Shown here: positions 1 through 6,296 of the stretch, piece after piece
How positions within the stretch are numbered: position 1 is the first letter of the stretch
Layout of the letters: every line of letters starts with the position of its first letter
Assembly: GCA_017521775.1 (NCBI GenBank)
Contig: JAFXBO010000199.1
Coordinates: 1-6,296, forward strand
DNA: 6,296 nt
Reading direction: 5' to 3'
From: Clostridia bacterium
Lineage (GTDB): Bacteria > Bacillota > Clostridia > UBA1381
Made by a program: the position numbers and the translations under genes
The notes under the pieces: generated by a model
What the model saw: the letters and a program-made list of their open reading frames with translations, nothing else
What the model was told of the DNA's origin: nothing
Databases searched by the model: none

Positions 1-1001
1 CAGAGGGTATAAAATTTGCACACGAGGTTATTGATGGCTCAGCGTCAATATTGATTTTGACAAATGAGGGAAAGTTGATTGCAGCCCGTGATAAGCTTGG
101 AAGAACTCCTGTTCTTGTTGGAAAAAATGATGATGGATATTGCGTGTCATTTGAATCTTTTGCTTATAAAAAGCTTGGCTATCGCGATGAAAAGGAGTTA
201 GGTCCCGGAGAAATTGTAGAAATAACGGCTGATAGTCTTGTGCAGTTAAAAGAACCCGGAGAGGAAATGAAAATTTGTTCCTTCCTGTGGACGTATTTCG
301 GATATTCCACATCTAATTATGAGAACATCAATGTTGAGGTTATGCGTTGTAAAAACGGAGAGATTATGGCGCAGAATGATAATGCGAAAGAGGAGTATGA
401 CGGAAAAATTGATTATATCTGTGGAATTCCTGATTCAGGAACACCTCATGCAATAGGATATGCAAACGAAAGCAAAATTCCTTTTGCAAGACCATTTATA
501 AAATATACTCCGACATGGACAAGAAGTTTCACTCCAACTAATCAGTCAGACAGAAACAAGATTGCAAAAATGAAACTGATACCTGTGCATGAGTTGATCG
601 AAGACAAAAATTTATTGTTTATAGATGATTCAATCGTAAGAGGAACACAGTTAAGAGAAACAGTTGAATTTTTATATGATAACGGTGCAAAGTCAGTGCA
701 TATGCGTTCGGCCTGTCCTCCGATTATGTATGGTTGTAAATACCTTAATTTCTCAAGAGCAACAAGTGAAATGGAACTGATTGCAAGAAAGATTATTGTT
801 GAGCTTGAGGGTGAAGAGGGACTAAACTACATTGAGGAATACAGCGATTCAAAAACCGAGCGTGGAAAGAATTTGAGAAAAGCAATTTGTGAGAAGTTTA
901 ATTTTTCATCACTGGAATTCCAGTCAATAGAGGGAACAATCAAAGCAATCGGAATGGACCCATGTAAGTTATGTACCTATTGCTGGAACGGAAAAGAGTA
1001 A
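1..1001 (+). CDS. purF: Amidophosphoribosyltransferase PurF, 5' end missing
   Basis: PurF makes 5-phosphoribosylamine from PRPP and glutamine, the committed first step of purine synthesis, in the cytoplasm. The frame is open from base 3 to a TAA at 999-1001, giving 332 visible residues. The TTG at 51 is an internal leucine codon, not a start. By comparison with the roughly 470-residue Bacillus enzyme, about 140-150 N-terminal residues, including the catalytic Cys of the glutaminase domain, lie left of the window. What remains is the end of the Ntn-type glutaminase domain ([13 protein letters not shown], about 110-150) and the whole phosphoribosyltransferase domain. The PRPP-binding signature [13 protein letters not shown] is at 612-650. 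Cysteines at about 276 (ICSF), 735 (MYGC) and 972/981 (CKLCTYC) match the four Fe-S cluster ligands of B. subtilis PurF. It differs from the Bacillus enzyme by an insertion before the C-terminal IEG segment. It precedes purM by 16 bases. Confidence 0.95.
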   Translation, partial: EGIKFAHEVIDGSASILILTNEGKLIAARDKLGRTPVLVGKNDDGYCVSFESFAYKKLGYRDEKELGPGEIVEITADSLVQLKEPGEEMKICSFLWTYFGYSTSNYENINVEVMRCKNGEIMAQNDNAKEEYDGKIDYICGIPDSGTPHAIGYANESKIPFARPFIKYTPTWTRSFTPTNQSDRNKIAKMKLIPVHELIEDKNLLFIDDSIVRGTQLRETVEFLYDNGAKSVHMRSACPPIMYGCKYLNFSRATSEMELIARKIIVELEGEEGLNYIEEYSDSKTERGKNLRKAICEKFNFSSLEFQSIEGTIKAIGMDPCKLCTYCWNGKE

Positions 1002-1002
1002 G

Positions 1003-1008
1003 AAAGGA
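1003..1008 (+). promoter_or_regulatory. Shine-Dalgarno site of purM
   Basis: AAAGGA lies 9 bases before the ATG at 1018, in the 16-base gap after the purF stop. It fixes the purM start. No room is left for a promoter, so purM is read from the same transcript as purF. Confidence 0.75.
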
Positions 1009-1017
1009 AGATATATT

Positions 1018-2063
1018 ATGAGTAACAATAAATCAAGATCAGACAGCTACGCTGCAGCAGGTGTTGATATCACAGCCGGCTATAAGGCTGTTGAATTAAT
1101 GAAAAAGCATATTGCAAGAACAATGCTTAACGGAAAATCAGACGATATCGGTGGTTTTGGAGGATTGTTCGAGCTTGATATGACAGGATTAGAAAAGCCT
1201 GTTTTAGTGAGTGGAACTGATGGTGTTGGTACAAAATTAAAGCTTGCATTTTTAATGGACAAGCATGATACAGTCGGAATTGACTGCGTTGCCATGTGTG
1301 TTAACGATGTTTTATGCTGTGGTGCAAAGCCATTATTCTTCCTTGACTATATTGCTTGTGGCAAGAACTATCCTGAAAAAATTGCAGATATTGTTTCAGG
1401 TATTGCAGATGGTTGTGTTCAGGCAGGTTGTGAGCTCATCGGTGGAGAAACTGCAGAAATGCCTGGTTTTTATCCTGTTGATGAATATGACTTGGCAGGC
1501 TTTACTGTTGGTGTTGTTGATAAGTCAAAGGTTTTGGATAACTCCAAAATCAAAGAGGGTGATGTTGTTATCGCATTAGCATCAAGTGGTGTTCACTCAA
1601 ATGGTTTCTCTTTGGTGAGAAAGGTATTTGATGTTGAGAATGCAGATATAAAAACACCTTTAGCTGAGCTGGCGGAAAATCAATCGGTGAAACACTTTTA
1701 ACCCCTACAAAGATTTATGTTAAGTCAATGCTTGCTTTATTTGAAAAGGTTACAGTTAAAGCTGTTTCACATATCACAGGCGGAGGCTTTTATGAGAATA
1801 TTCCAAGAAGTATTCCAAAGGGCTTTGGTGTAAAGGTTCAGAGAAGTGCCGTTAAGGTGCTTCCGATATTTGAATTGTTGGCGAAAAAAGGTGGTATTTC
1901 TGAACGAGATATGTTCAACACATTTAATATGGGTGTTGGAATGACCTGTGTTGTCAGCAAAGAAGATGTGGATAAGGCAATCGAGATTTTAAAAGCCAAT
2001 GGCGAGGATGCATATGTAATCGGTGAAATTGTTAAGTCTGATGAAAGTGTGACAATATGCTAA
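1018..2063 (+). pseudogene. purM: Phosphoribosylformylglycinamidine cyclo-ligase PurM (AIR synthetase), frameshifted
   Basis: PurM closes the imidazole ring, turning FGAM into AIR with ATP. The first frame runs 1018-1701 (227 residues) and contains the N-terminal AIRS motifs: YAAAGVDI (residues 11-18), [10 protein letters not shown] (65-74), [13 protein letters not shown] (87-99), GGETAEMPG (142-150) and [13 protein letters not shown] (189-201). It then ends in a non-homologous tail, NQSVKHF. Family sequence resumes in the -1 frame as [17 protein letters not shown], followed by HITGGGFYENIPRSIPKG and a normal C-terminus ending at the TAA at 2061-2063. That frame is closed upstream by a TGA at 1665-1667, so the lesion lies between 1668 and about 1683. 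Adding one G at 1671-1672 or one A in the run 1676-1679 restores a 348-residue protein, the usual PurM length. No other damage is visible. Identity is certain; whether the break is biological or a sequencing error cannot be told. The end overlaps purN by 7 bases. Confidence 0.93.
2057..2063 (+). promoter_or_regulatory. purM/purN stop-start overlap
   Basis: The purN ATG at 2057-2059 precedes the purM TAA at 2061-2063, so the two reading frames overlap by 7 bases. With no strong Shine-Dalgarno site upstream of the ATG, purN is probably started by ribosomes finishing purM. The overlap is read directly from the sequence; the coupling is inferred. Confidence 0.6.
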
Positions 2064-2635
2064 ACATTGGTGTATTGGTTTCAGGAGGCGGAACAAATCT
2101 TCAGGCTCTTATTGATGCACAAAATGAGGGAATCATAAAGAGTGGAAAAATCAAGGTTGTTATTTCAAACAAAGAAGATGCTTATGCATTAGAGAGAGCA
2201 AAAAACAACAATATAGACGGGGTATTTATAAAAAAAGATAAAGATTTTGAAAAAAATCTAATAAAAATACTTGAAGAATATAAAATTGATTTGATTGTTC
2301 TTGCAGGATTTTTGGTAATTTTGAGTGAAGATTTCGTGAGAAAATACGATAAAAAAATTATAAACATTCATCCGTCATTGATTCCGTCATTTTGTGGTGA
2401 TGGTTTTTATGGATTGAAGGTGCATGAGGCAGCTTTATCAAGAGGTGTTAAATTAACAGGTGCAACAACTCATTTTGTTAATGAAATTACCGATGGCGGA
2501 GAGATAATTATGCAAAAAGCAGTCGAAATTAAAGACGGAGACACCCCCGAATTCTTGCAAAAAAGAGTTATGGAAGAGGCAGAATGGAAAATTCTTCCAC
2601 TATCGGTTGAAAAAGTTTGCAAACAAATGATTTGA
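2057..2635 (+). CDS. purN: Phosphoribosylglycinamide formyltransferase PurN (GART)
   Basis: PurN transfers the formyl group of 10-formyltetrahydrofolate to GAR, giving FGAR, the third step of the pathway. The 192-residue product has the usual length. It begins with the phosphate-binding loop GVLVSGGGTNLQALIDA (residues 5-21). The active-site segment NIHPSLIPSF (103-112) supplies Asn103 and His105, and TTHFVNEITDGG (137-148) supplies His139 and Asp146; Asn103, His105 and Asp146 match the N106/H108/D144 catalytic set of the E. coli enzyme. The loop CGDGFYGLKVHEAALSRG (113-130) is of the form I associate with clostridial PurN. The ATG lies inside the end of purM (ATGCTAA), and the upstream sequence has only a weak ribosome-binding site (GAAAG at 2043-2047), which suggests translation coupled to purM. 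The stop is TGA, 15 bases before the next gene. Confidence 0.96.
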   Translation: MLNIGVLVSGGGTNLQALIDAQNEGIIKSGKIKVVISNKEDAYALERAKNNNIDGVFIKKDKDFEKNLIKILEEYKIDLIVLAGFLVILSEDFVRKYDKKIINIHPSLIPSFCGDGFYGLKVHEAALSRGVKLTGATTHFVNEITDGGEIIMQKAVEIKDGDTPEFLQKRVMEEAEWKILPLSVEKVCKQMI

Positions 2636-2637
2636 TG

Positions 2638-2643
2638 AAAGGA
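2638..2643 (+). promoter_or_regulatory. Shine-Dalgarno site of the purO-like gene
   Basis: AAAGGA lies 7 bases before the ATG at 2651, in the 15-base gap after purN. It supports this ATG as the true start. Confidence 0.7.
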
Positions 2644-2650
2644 AATTGTT

Positions 2651-3337
2651 ATGATAAAGGAATTATATCAAAATAGCTATCCCGGAAGAGGAATAATAAT
2701 CGGAAAAACTCCTGATGGTGAGAATGCAGTTATTGCATATTTCATTATGGGCAGAAGCGTAAACAGCAGAAACAGAATTTTCTTAGAAGATGGAGAGGGC
2801 ATCAAAACAAAGGCTTTTGATGAATCAAAAATGGAAGACCCATCTTTAATAATCTATTCTCCAGTAAGAGTTCTGGGTGATGTGACAGTTGTCACAAACG
2901 GTGACCAGACTGATACTGTTTATGATTTTCTAAAGGATGGAAAAACATTTGAAGAGGCACTAAGAACAAGAGAATTTGAGCCTGATGCTCCGAACTTTAC
3001 TCCAAGAATCAGTGGTATGGTTGATTTATCAAACGATTTTTCATATAAATTGAGTATTTTGAAATATAACAATGGCTTCTGCCAGAGAAATTTCTATGAA
3101 TATGAAAAGGCAACCAAAGGTGTAGGTAACCTCATTCATACATATGAAACTGACGGAAACCCAATCCCAACATTTAAGGGTGAGCCTAAAACAGTTGAGC
3201 TAAATAATGATATTGAAAGCTTTACTAAGGAACTTTGGGAAAGTCTTGATAAAGACAATAAAGTGTCTTTGTTTGTAAGATACATTAACTTAAATGACAA
3301 ATCTACTAAAACAAAAATTGTTAATGTAAATGAGTGA
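2651..3337 (+). CDS. purO: IMP cyclohydrolase, archaeal PurO type
   Basis: This enzyme catalyses the last step of IMP synthesis, closing FAICAR to IMP with loss of water. It is a different protein family from the MGS-like cyclohydrolase domain of PurH. The 228-residue product shows blocks I recognise from archaeal PurO (for example the Methanothermobacter enzyme, which has an Ntn-hydrolase-like fold): YPGRGIIIG (residues 10-18), IMGRSVNSRNR (32-42), GDVTVVTNGDQTDTV (76-90) and TPRISG (117-122). It is somewhat longer than the roughly 200-residue archaeal proteins, mainly at the C-terminus, where the sequence becomes lysine-rich and less conserved. There is no signal peptide or membrane segment. 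It sits immediately before the AICAR transformylase gene (12-base gap), which makes its substrate. That position strongly supports the assignment, because the neighbouring enzyme lacks its own cyclohydrolase domain. The identity rests on recalled motifs and context, not an alignment. Confidence 0.87.
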   Translation: MIKELYQNSYPGRGIIIGKTPDGENAVIAYFIMGRSVNSRNRIFLEDGEGIKTKAFDESKMEDPSLIIYSPVRVLGDVTVVTNGDQTDTVYDFLKDGKTFEEALRTREFEPDAPNFTPRISGMVDLSNDFSYKLSILKYNNGFCQRNFYEYEKATKGVGNLIHTYETDGNPIPTFKGEPKTVELNNDIESFTKELWESLDKDNKVSLFVRYINLNDKSTKTKIVNVNE

Positions 3338-3342
3338 GGAGG
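3337..3342 (+). promoter_or_regulatory. Consensus Shine-Dalgarno site of the AICAR transformylase gene
   Basis: AGGAGG is a perfect match to the anti-Shine-Dalgarno complement and lies 7 bases before the ATG at 3350. Its first base is the last base of the upstream TGA stop. It is the strongest ribosome-binding site in the window and confirms that the gene starts here, without an N-terminal cyclohydrolase domain. Confidence 0.85.
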
Positions 3343-3349
3343 AAAACCA

Positions 3350-4525
3350 ATGAATGAATTAGAATTAAAATATGGTTGTAACCCTAACCAAAAGCCATCT
3401 AAGATTTTTATGGACAATGGCAAGGAATTGCCGATTGAAGTTTTGAATGGCAAACCAGGATATATAAATTTTTTGGACGCTTTTAACAGCTGGCAGTTGG
3501 TTAAGGAGCTAAAAGAAGCAACAGGCCTTTGTGCTGCAACATCATTTAAGCATGTTAGCCCTGCAGGTGCTGCTGTTGGTCTTCCTTTATCTGATGTTTT
3601 GAAAAAAATATATTTTGTTGATGATTTGGAGCTTTCTCCTTTGGCCTGTGCTTATGCAAGAGCAAGAGGTGCTGACAGAATGTCATCATTTGGTGACTGG
3701 ATTGCTCTATCCGATGTTTGTGATAAGGAAACTGCAACCCTTATTGCAAGAGAGGTTTCTGACGGTGTTATTGCCCCTGGTTACACAAAGGAAGCATTTG
3801 AAATTCTTTTGACAAAAAGAAAAGGCGGATATAACATCATAAAAATCGATGAAAATTATAAGCCTGACCCAATCGAGAGAAAACAGGTTTATGGAATAAC
3901 CTTTGAGCAGGGAAGAAATGAATTTAAAATTGATAAAGATTTGTTAACTGATATTGTGACAGATAACAAGGAAATCCCTGAGGAAGCAGAAATTGACTTG
4001 ATTATTTCACTTATTACATTGAAATATACACAATCAAATTCAGTTTGTTATGCAGTGGGTGGACAGACAATCGGTGTTGGTGCAGGTCAGCAGTCAAGAA
4101 TTCATTGTACAAGACTTGCAGGTAACAAAGCAGATATCTGGCATTTGAGACAGCATCCAAAGGTACTTAATTTGCCATTCAGAGATGACATTAAAAGACC
4201 TGACAGAGATAACACAATAGATGTTTACATCTCAGACGAATGTGATGATGTTATCGGAGAGGATGTATGGCAGAATTTCTTCAAAACCCGTCCTGAAAGA
4301 TTGACAGATGCAGAAAAGAAGGAATTTTTAGCTAAAGTTGACGGAGTTTGTTTGGGAAGTGATGCATTCTTCCCATTTGGAGATAACATCGAAAGAGCAA
4401 GAAAGAGTGGAGTAAAATATATTGCACAACCTGGTGGCTCAATAAGAGATGATAATGTTATTGAAGCTTGTAATAAGTATAATATAGCTATGTGTATGAC
4501 GGGAATGAGACTTTTCCATCACTAA
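3350..4525 (+). CDS. purH: Standalone AICAR transformylase (phosphoribosylaminoimidazolecarboxamide formyltransferase)
   Basis: This enzyme formylates AICAR with 10-formyltetrahydrofolate to give FAICAR, the next-to-last step to IMP. In most bacteria and in animals it is the C-terminal part of bifunctional PurH/ATIC. Here the 391-residue protein corresponds to that part alone, close to the roughly 393 residues of the human domain. It begins near the domain boundary (LKYGCNPNQ, residues 6-14) and ends, like human ATIC, in RLFHH. Recognisable blocks are ATSFKHVSPAGAAVG (63-77) with the catalytic Lys67-His68 pair, AYARARGADRMSSFGD (101-116), REVSDGVIAPGY (134-145), KYTQSNSVCYA (225-235) with the conserved Asn230, GAGQQSRIHCTRLAG (244-258) and SDAFFPFGDN (337-346). 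These are closer to animal ATIC than to E. coli or Bacillus PurH. The symbol purH is given for the activity; the cyclohydrolase half is absent and is presumably supplied by the purO-like gene just upstream. Confidence 0.95.
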   Translation: MNELELKYGCNPNQKPSKIFMDNGKELPIEVLNGKPGYINFLDAFNSWQLVKELKEATGLCAATSFKHVSPAGAAVGLPLSDVLKKIYFVDDLELSPLACAYARARGADRMSSFGDWIALSDVCDKETATLIAREVSDGVIAPGYTKEAFEILLTKRKGGYNIIKIDENYKPDPIERKQVYGITFEQGRNEFKIDKDLLTDIVTDNKEIPEEAEIDLIISLITLKYTQSNSVCYAVGGQTIGVGAGQQSRIHCTRLAGNKADIWHLRQHPKVLNLPFRDDIKRPDRDNTIDVYISDECDDVIGEDVWQNFFKTRPERLTDAEKKEFLAKVDGVCLGSDAFFPFGDNIERARKSGVKYIAQPGGSIRDDNVIEACNKYNIAMCMTGMRLFHH

Positions 4526-4540
4526 TATACAATAAGAGAA

Positions 4541-4544
4541 AGGG
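4541..4544 (+). promoter_or_regulatory. Ribosome-binding site of purD
   Basis: AGGG within AGAAAGGGAAA lies 9 bases before the ATG at 4554. The 28-base gap after the AICAR transformylase gene is the longest in the window, yet it shows no hairpin or promoter-like boxes, so purD belongs to the same transcript. Confidence 0.6.
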
Positions 4545-4553
4545 AAACAACTT

Positions 4554-5828
4554 ATGAAAATTATGGTAGTCGGTGGCGGCGGAAGAGAGCACGCCATTAT
4601 CAAAAAACTAAAAGAAAGTCCAAAGGTTGAAAAAATCTATGCATTACCCGGAAATGGCGGAATAAGCCAGGACGCAGAGTGTGTTGCTATTGGTGCAAAG
4701 GACATTGAGGCAATAAAAAAATTTGCAAGTGAAAATAAAATTGATTTTGCAGTTGTTGCACCTGATGACCCATTGGTACTCGGTGCAGTTGATGCATTGC
4801 ACGAGGTTGGAGTTAAATGCTTTGGACCCGATAAAAAGGCTGCTATAATTGAGGGAAGTAAGGTTTTCTCTAAAAATTTGATGAAGAAATATAGTATTCC
4901 AACTGCAGGATATGAGGTTTTTTCAGAACCGGAAAAAGCTTTGGAATATCTTGAAAATTCATCATATCCGACAGTTATCAAAGCTGACGGTTTAGCACTT
5001 GGTAAGGGTGTTATAATCTGTCCTGACTTTGAAACTGCAAGGGACGGAATTAATTCTATTATGAATGATAAAATTTTTGGCGACAGTGGAAACAACATTG
5101 TTGTTGAAGAATTTTTGACAGGTCCTGAGGTATCAGATTTGTGCTTTACCGATGGCAAAACAATTGCACCGATGGTTTCATCAATGGACCATAAAAGAGC
5201 GCACGATAACGATGAGGGACTGAATACAGGTGGTATGGGAACAATCGCTCCAAACCCTTGCTACACTGAAGATGTTGCAAAGGAATGTATGGAAAAGATA
5301 TTCATTCCTACAGTAGAGGCTATGAACAAAGAGGGAAGAACTTTTAAGGGTTGCTTATACTTTGGCTTGATGTTGACTCCAAATGGTCCTAAGGTGATTG
5401 AATATAACTGCCGATTTGGTGACCCTGAAACTCAAGTTGTATTGCCATTATTAAAAACCGACTTGTTAGAGGTTATGATGGCAGTTGAGGATGAAAAGCT
5501 TTCAGACATTAATGTGGAATTTTCTAAAGGTGCTGCTTGTTGTGTTGTTATGGCATCAAAGGGATATCCTCAAAGCTATGATAAAGGTTTTGAGGTAACA
5601 GAAGAAGAACTTTCAGATAATGCACAAGTGTTCCATGCAGGAACTGCCTTAAAAGACGGAAAAATTGTTACAAGCGGAGGCAGAGTGCTGGGAGTTACTG
5701 CAACAGCAGACACTCTTGAAGATGCTATTTCAGAAGCTTATAAAGCAGTTGGTAAGGTGCATTTTGATAATGCTTTCTACAGAAAAGATATCGGGAAAAA
5801 AGCTTTGGCAATTAAAAACAACCAATAG
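4554..5828 (+). CDS. purD: Phosphoribosylamine-glycine ligase PurD (GAR synthetase)
   Basis: PurD joins phosphoribosylamine to glycine with ATP, forming GAR, the second step of the pathway. It acts right after PurF on an unstable intermediate. The 424-residue protein has the normal length and the full order of GARS domains. The N-terminal domain carries MVVGGGGREHAI (residues 4-15) and APDDPLVLGAVDAL (69-82). The ATP-grasp domain has YPTVIKADGLALGKGV (138-153), VVEEFLTGPEVS (183-194), DHKRAHDNDEGLNTGGMG (212-229) and the metal-binding signature EYNCRFGDPETQ (283-294). The C-terminal domain ends with GRVLGVTATADTLEDAI (376-392). No residue expected for catalysis looks missing. The gene ends in TAG at 5826-5828, followed at once by the ribosome-binding site of purL. 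TAG is therefore a working stop codon in this organism, which bears on the amber codon found in purL. Confidence 0.97.
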   Translation: MKIMVVGGGGREHAIIKKLKESPKVEKIYALPGNGGISQDAECVAIGAKDIEAIKKFASENKIDFAVVAPDDPLVLGAVDALHEVGVKCFGPDKKAAIIEGSKVFSKNLMKKYSIPTAGYEVFSEPEKALEYLENSSYPTVIKADGLALGKGVIICPDFETARDGINSIMNDKIFGDSGNNIVVEEFLTGPEVSDLCFTDGKTIAPMVSSMDHKRAHDNDEGLNTGGMGTIAPNPCYTEDVAKECMEKIFIPTVEAMNKEGRTFKGCLYFGLMLTPNGPKVIEYNCRFGDPETQVVLPLLKTDLLEVMMAVEDEKLSDINVEFSKGAACCVVMASKGYPQSYDKGFEVTEEELSDNAQVFHAGTALKDGKIVTSGGRVLGVTATADTLEDAISEAYKAVGKVHFDNAFYRKDIGKKALAIKNNQ

Positions 5829-5829
5829 G

Positions 5830-5835
5830 AAAGGA
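5830..5835 (+). promoter_or_regulatory. Shine-Dalgarno site of purL
   Basis: AAAGGA ends 8 bases before the ATG at 5844 and lies in the 15-base gap after purD. It shows that translation is meant to begin upstream of the in-frame TAG at 5916, so that codon falls inside the gene and not in an untranslated leader. Confidence 0.75.
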
Positions 5836-5843
5836 AAAAGCAT

Positions 5844-6296
5844 ATGGTTTACAGAATATTCGTTGAAAGAAGAGAAGGACTTGACCATGAGGCTAAAAAT
5901 CTCAAAGAGGAGTTATAGAGTCTTTTAGGTATCGGGTCATTGGAAAAAATCAGAGTTTTTAATCGTTATGATGTTGAGAATATAGAGGAAGAATTATTCC
6001 AAAGCAGTAAAAAAACTGTTTTTTCAGAGCCACAGACAGATGTTATCTATGACGAGCTTCCTAATGAGGATGCGTATGTATTTGCAGTTGAGTATTTGCC
6101 TGGTCAGTATGACCAGAGAGCAGATTCTGCTGCACAGTGTATTCAGATAATGTCAAGACAAGAAAGACCAACAGTTAAAACTGCAAAAATTTATATGCTT
6201 TTCGGGAAGCTTTCAAATGAAGAAATCGAAAAAATACAAAAATATGTTATAAACCCTGTTGAAAGCCGACTTGCATCTTTGGATAAATTCCAGACA
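5844..6296 (+). pseudogene. purL: Phosphoribosylformylglycinamidine synthase PurL, N-terminal part, with in-frame TAG; runs off the right edge
   Basis: PurL converts FGAR to FGAM with glutamine and ATP, the fourth step. Only the first 151 codons are visible. They open with VYRIFVERREGLDHEAKNL, then an in-frame TAG at 5916-5918 (codon 25), then another 126 open codons in the same frame. The downstream part has clear motifs of the long single-chain PurL: VFNRYDVENI (about residues 37-46), VFSEPQTDVIYDE (58-70), LPGQYDQRADSAAQCIQ (85-101) and NPVESR (137-142). This region is the PurS-like N-terminal domain that precedes the synthetase and glutaminase domains in an enzyme of about 1,250 residues. 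Both sides of the TAG read as family sequence in one frame (EEL-stop-SLLGI), so this is a point nonsense change at a position usually filled by a residue such as Lys, and not an indel. The product, if the stop is real, would be 24 residues. Identity is secure; functionality is not. Confidence 0.9.

Noticed and set aside
51..1001. TTG at 51 as the start of a 316-residue gene
   Set aside because: The frame is open upstream to the window edge and reads as PurF sequence ([15 protein letters not shown]). The TTG is an internal leucine codon.
1668..1701. Programmed -1 frameshifting in purM
   Set aside because: No good slippery heptamer is present (the nearest is G GAA AAT), no stable downstream hairpin is apparent, and PurM is not known to use frameshifting. 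A one-base deletion explains the break more simply.
1728..2063. A separate 111-residue gene starting at ATG 1728
   Set aside because: It is the C-terminal part of PurM. Family sequence extends upstream of this ATG ([11 protein letters not shown]), and no ribosome-binding site precedes it.
4526..4553. Terminator or promoter in the longest intergenic gap
   Set aside because: The 28 bases contain no inverted repeat, T-run or spaced -35/-10 boxes, only a ribosome-binding site.
4637..5158. Minus-strand open frame of 173 codons inside purD
   Set aside because: It lies wholly opposite a well-conserved part of purD and its translation resembles no family I know. It is a by-product of purD codon use.
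5916..5918. TAG read as an amino acid (altered code or pyrrolysine)
   Set aside because: purD ends in TAG at 5826-5828 followed directly by the purL ribosome-binding site, and no other conserved reading frame in the window contains an internal TAG. This is not fully excluded, since one suppressor tRNA could act partially.
5665..5928. Plus-strand open frame across the purD/purL junction
   Set aside because: It is out of frame with both genes, each of which has clear family motifs, and has no ribosome-binding site of its own.

Overview
The window is a single, tightly packed, all-plus-strand block of the de novo purine (IMP) biosynthesis operon of an AT-rich bacterium. The best guess is a Firmicute of class Clostridia, probably Lachnospiraceae. 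The reasons are the AT-rich codon choice, purine-rich Shine-Dalgarno sites, a PurF with Bacillus-type Fe-S cysteines, a PurN with the SFCGDGFYGLKVHEAALSRG-type loop, a purL start resembling the long single-chain PurL common in that family, and the pair of a separate PurO-like IMP cyclohydrolase and a separate AICAR transformylase instead of a bifunctional PurH. The taxonomy is inferred from these features; no species can be named.

Layout from left to right: purF (5' end outside the window, 1-1001); purM (1018-2063, reading frame broken near 1668-1683); purN (2057-2635, overlapping purM by 7 bases); a purO-like IMP cyclohydrolase (2651-3337); a standalone AICAR transformylase (3350-4525); purD (4554-5828); and the start of purL (5844 to the right edge, with an in-frame TAG at codon 25). 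Gaps between genes are only 12-28 bases, and each holds little more than a ribosome-binding site. I see no promoter, terminator, riboswitch, RNA gene, mobile element or repeat, and no stretch over 300 bases without a gene.

Together the genes cover step 1 (PurF, PRPP to phosphoribosylamine), step 2 (PurD), step 3 (PurN), step 4 (PurL), step 5 (PurM) and the last two steps (AICAR to FAICAR to IMP). The carboxylation, SAICAR and adenylosuccinate lyase steps (PurE, PurC, PurB) are not in the window and would lie elsewhere, perhaps upstream of purF.

Two things deserve a second look. First, two of the seven genes are interrupted by a single-base lesion each: a one-base deletion in purM and an amber codon in purL. 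This means either sequence or assembly error, or genuine decay of the pathway. Second, the final two steps use an archaeal-type cyclohydrolase next to a transformylase whose sequence looks strikingly like the C-terminal half of animal ATIC. I found no convincing sign of an entirely new biological system.
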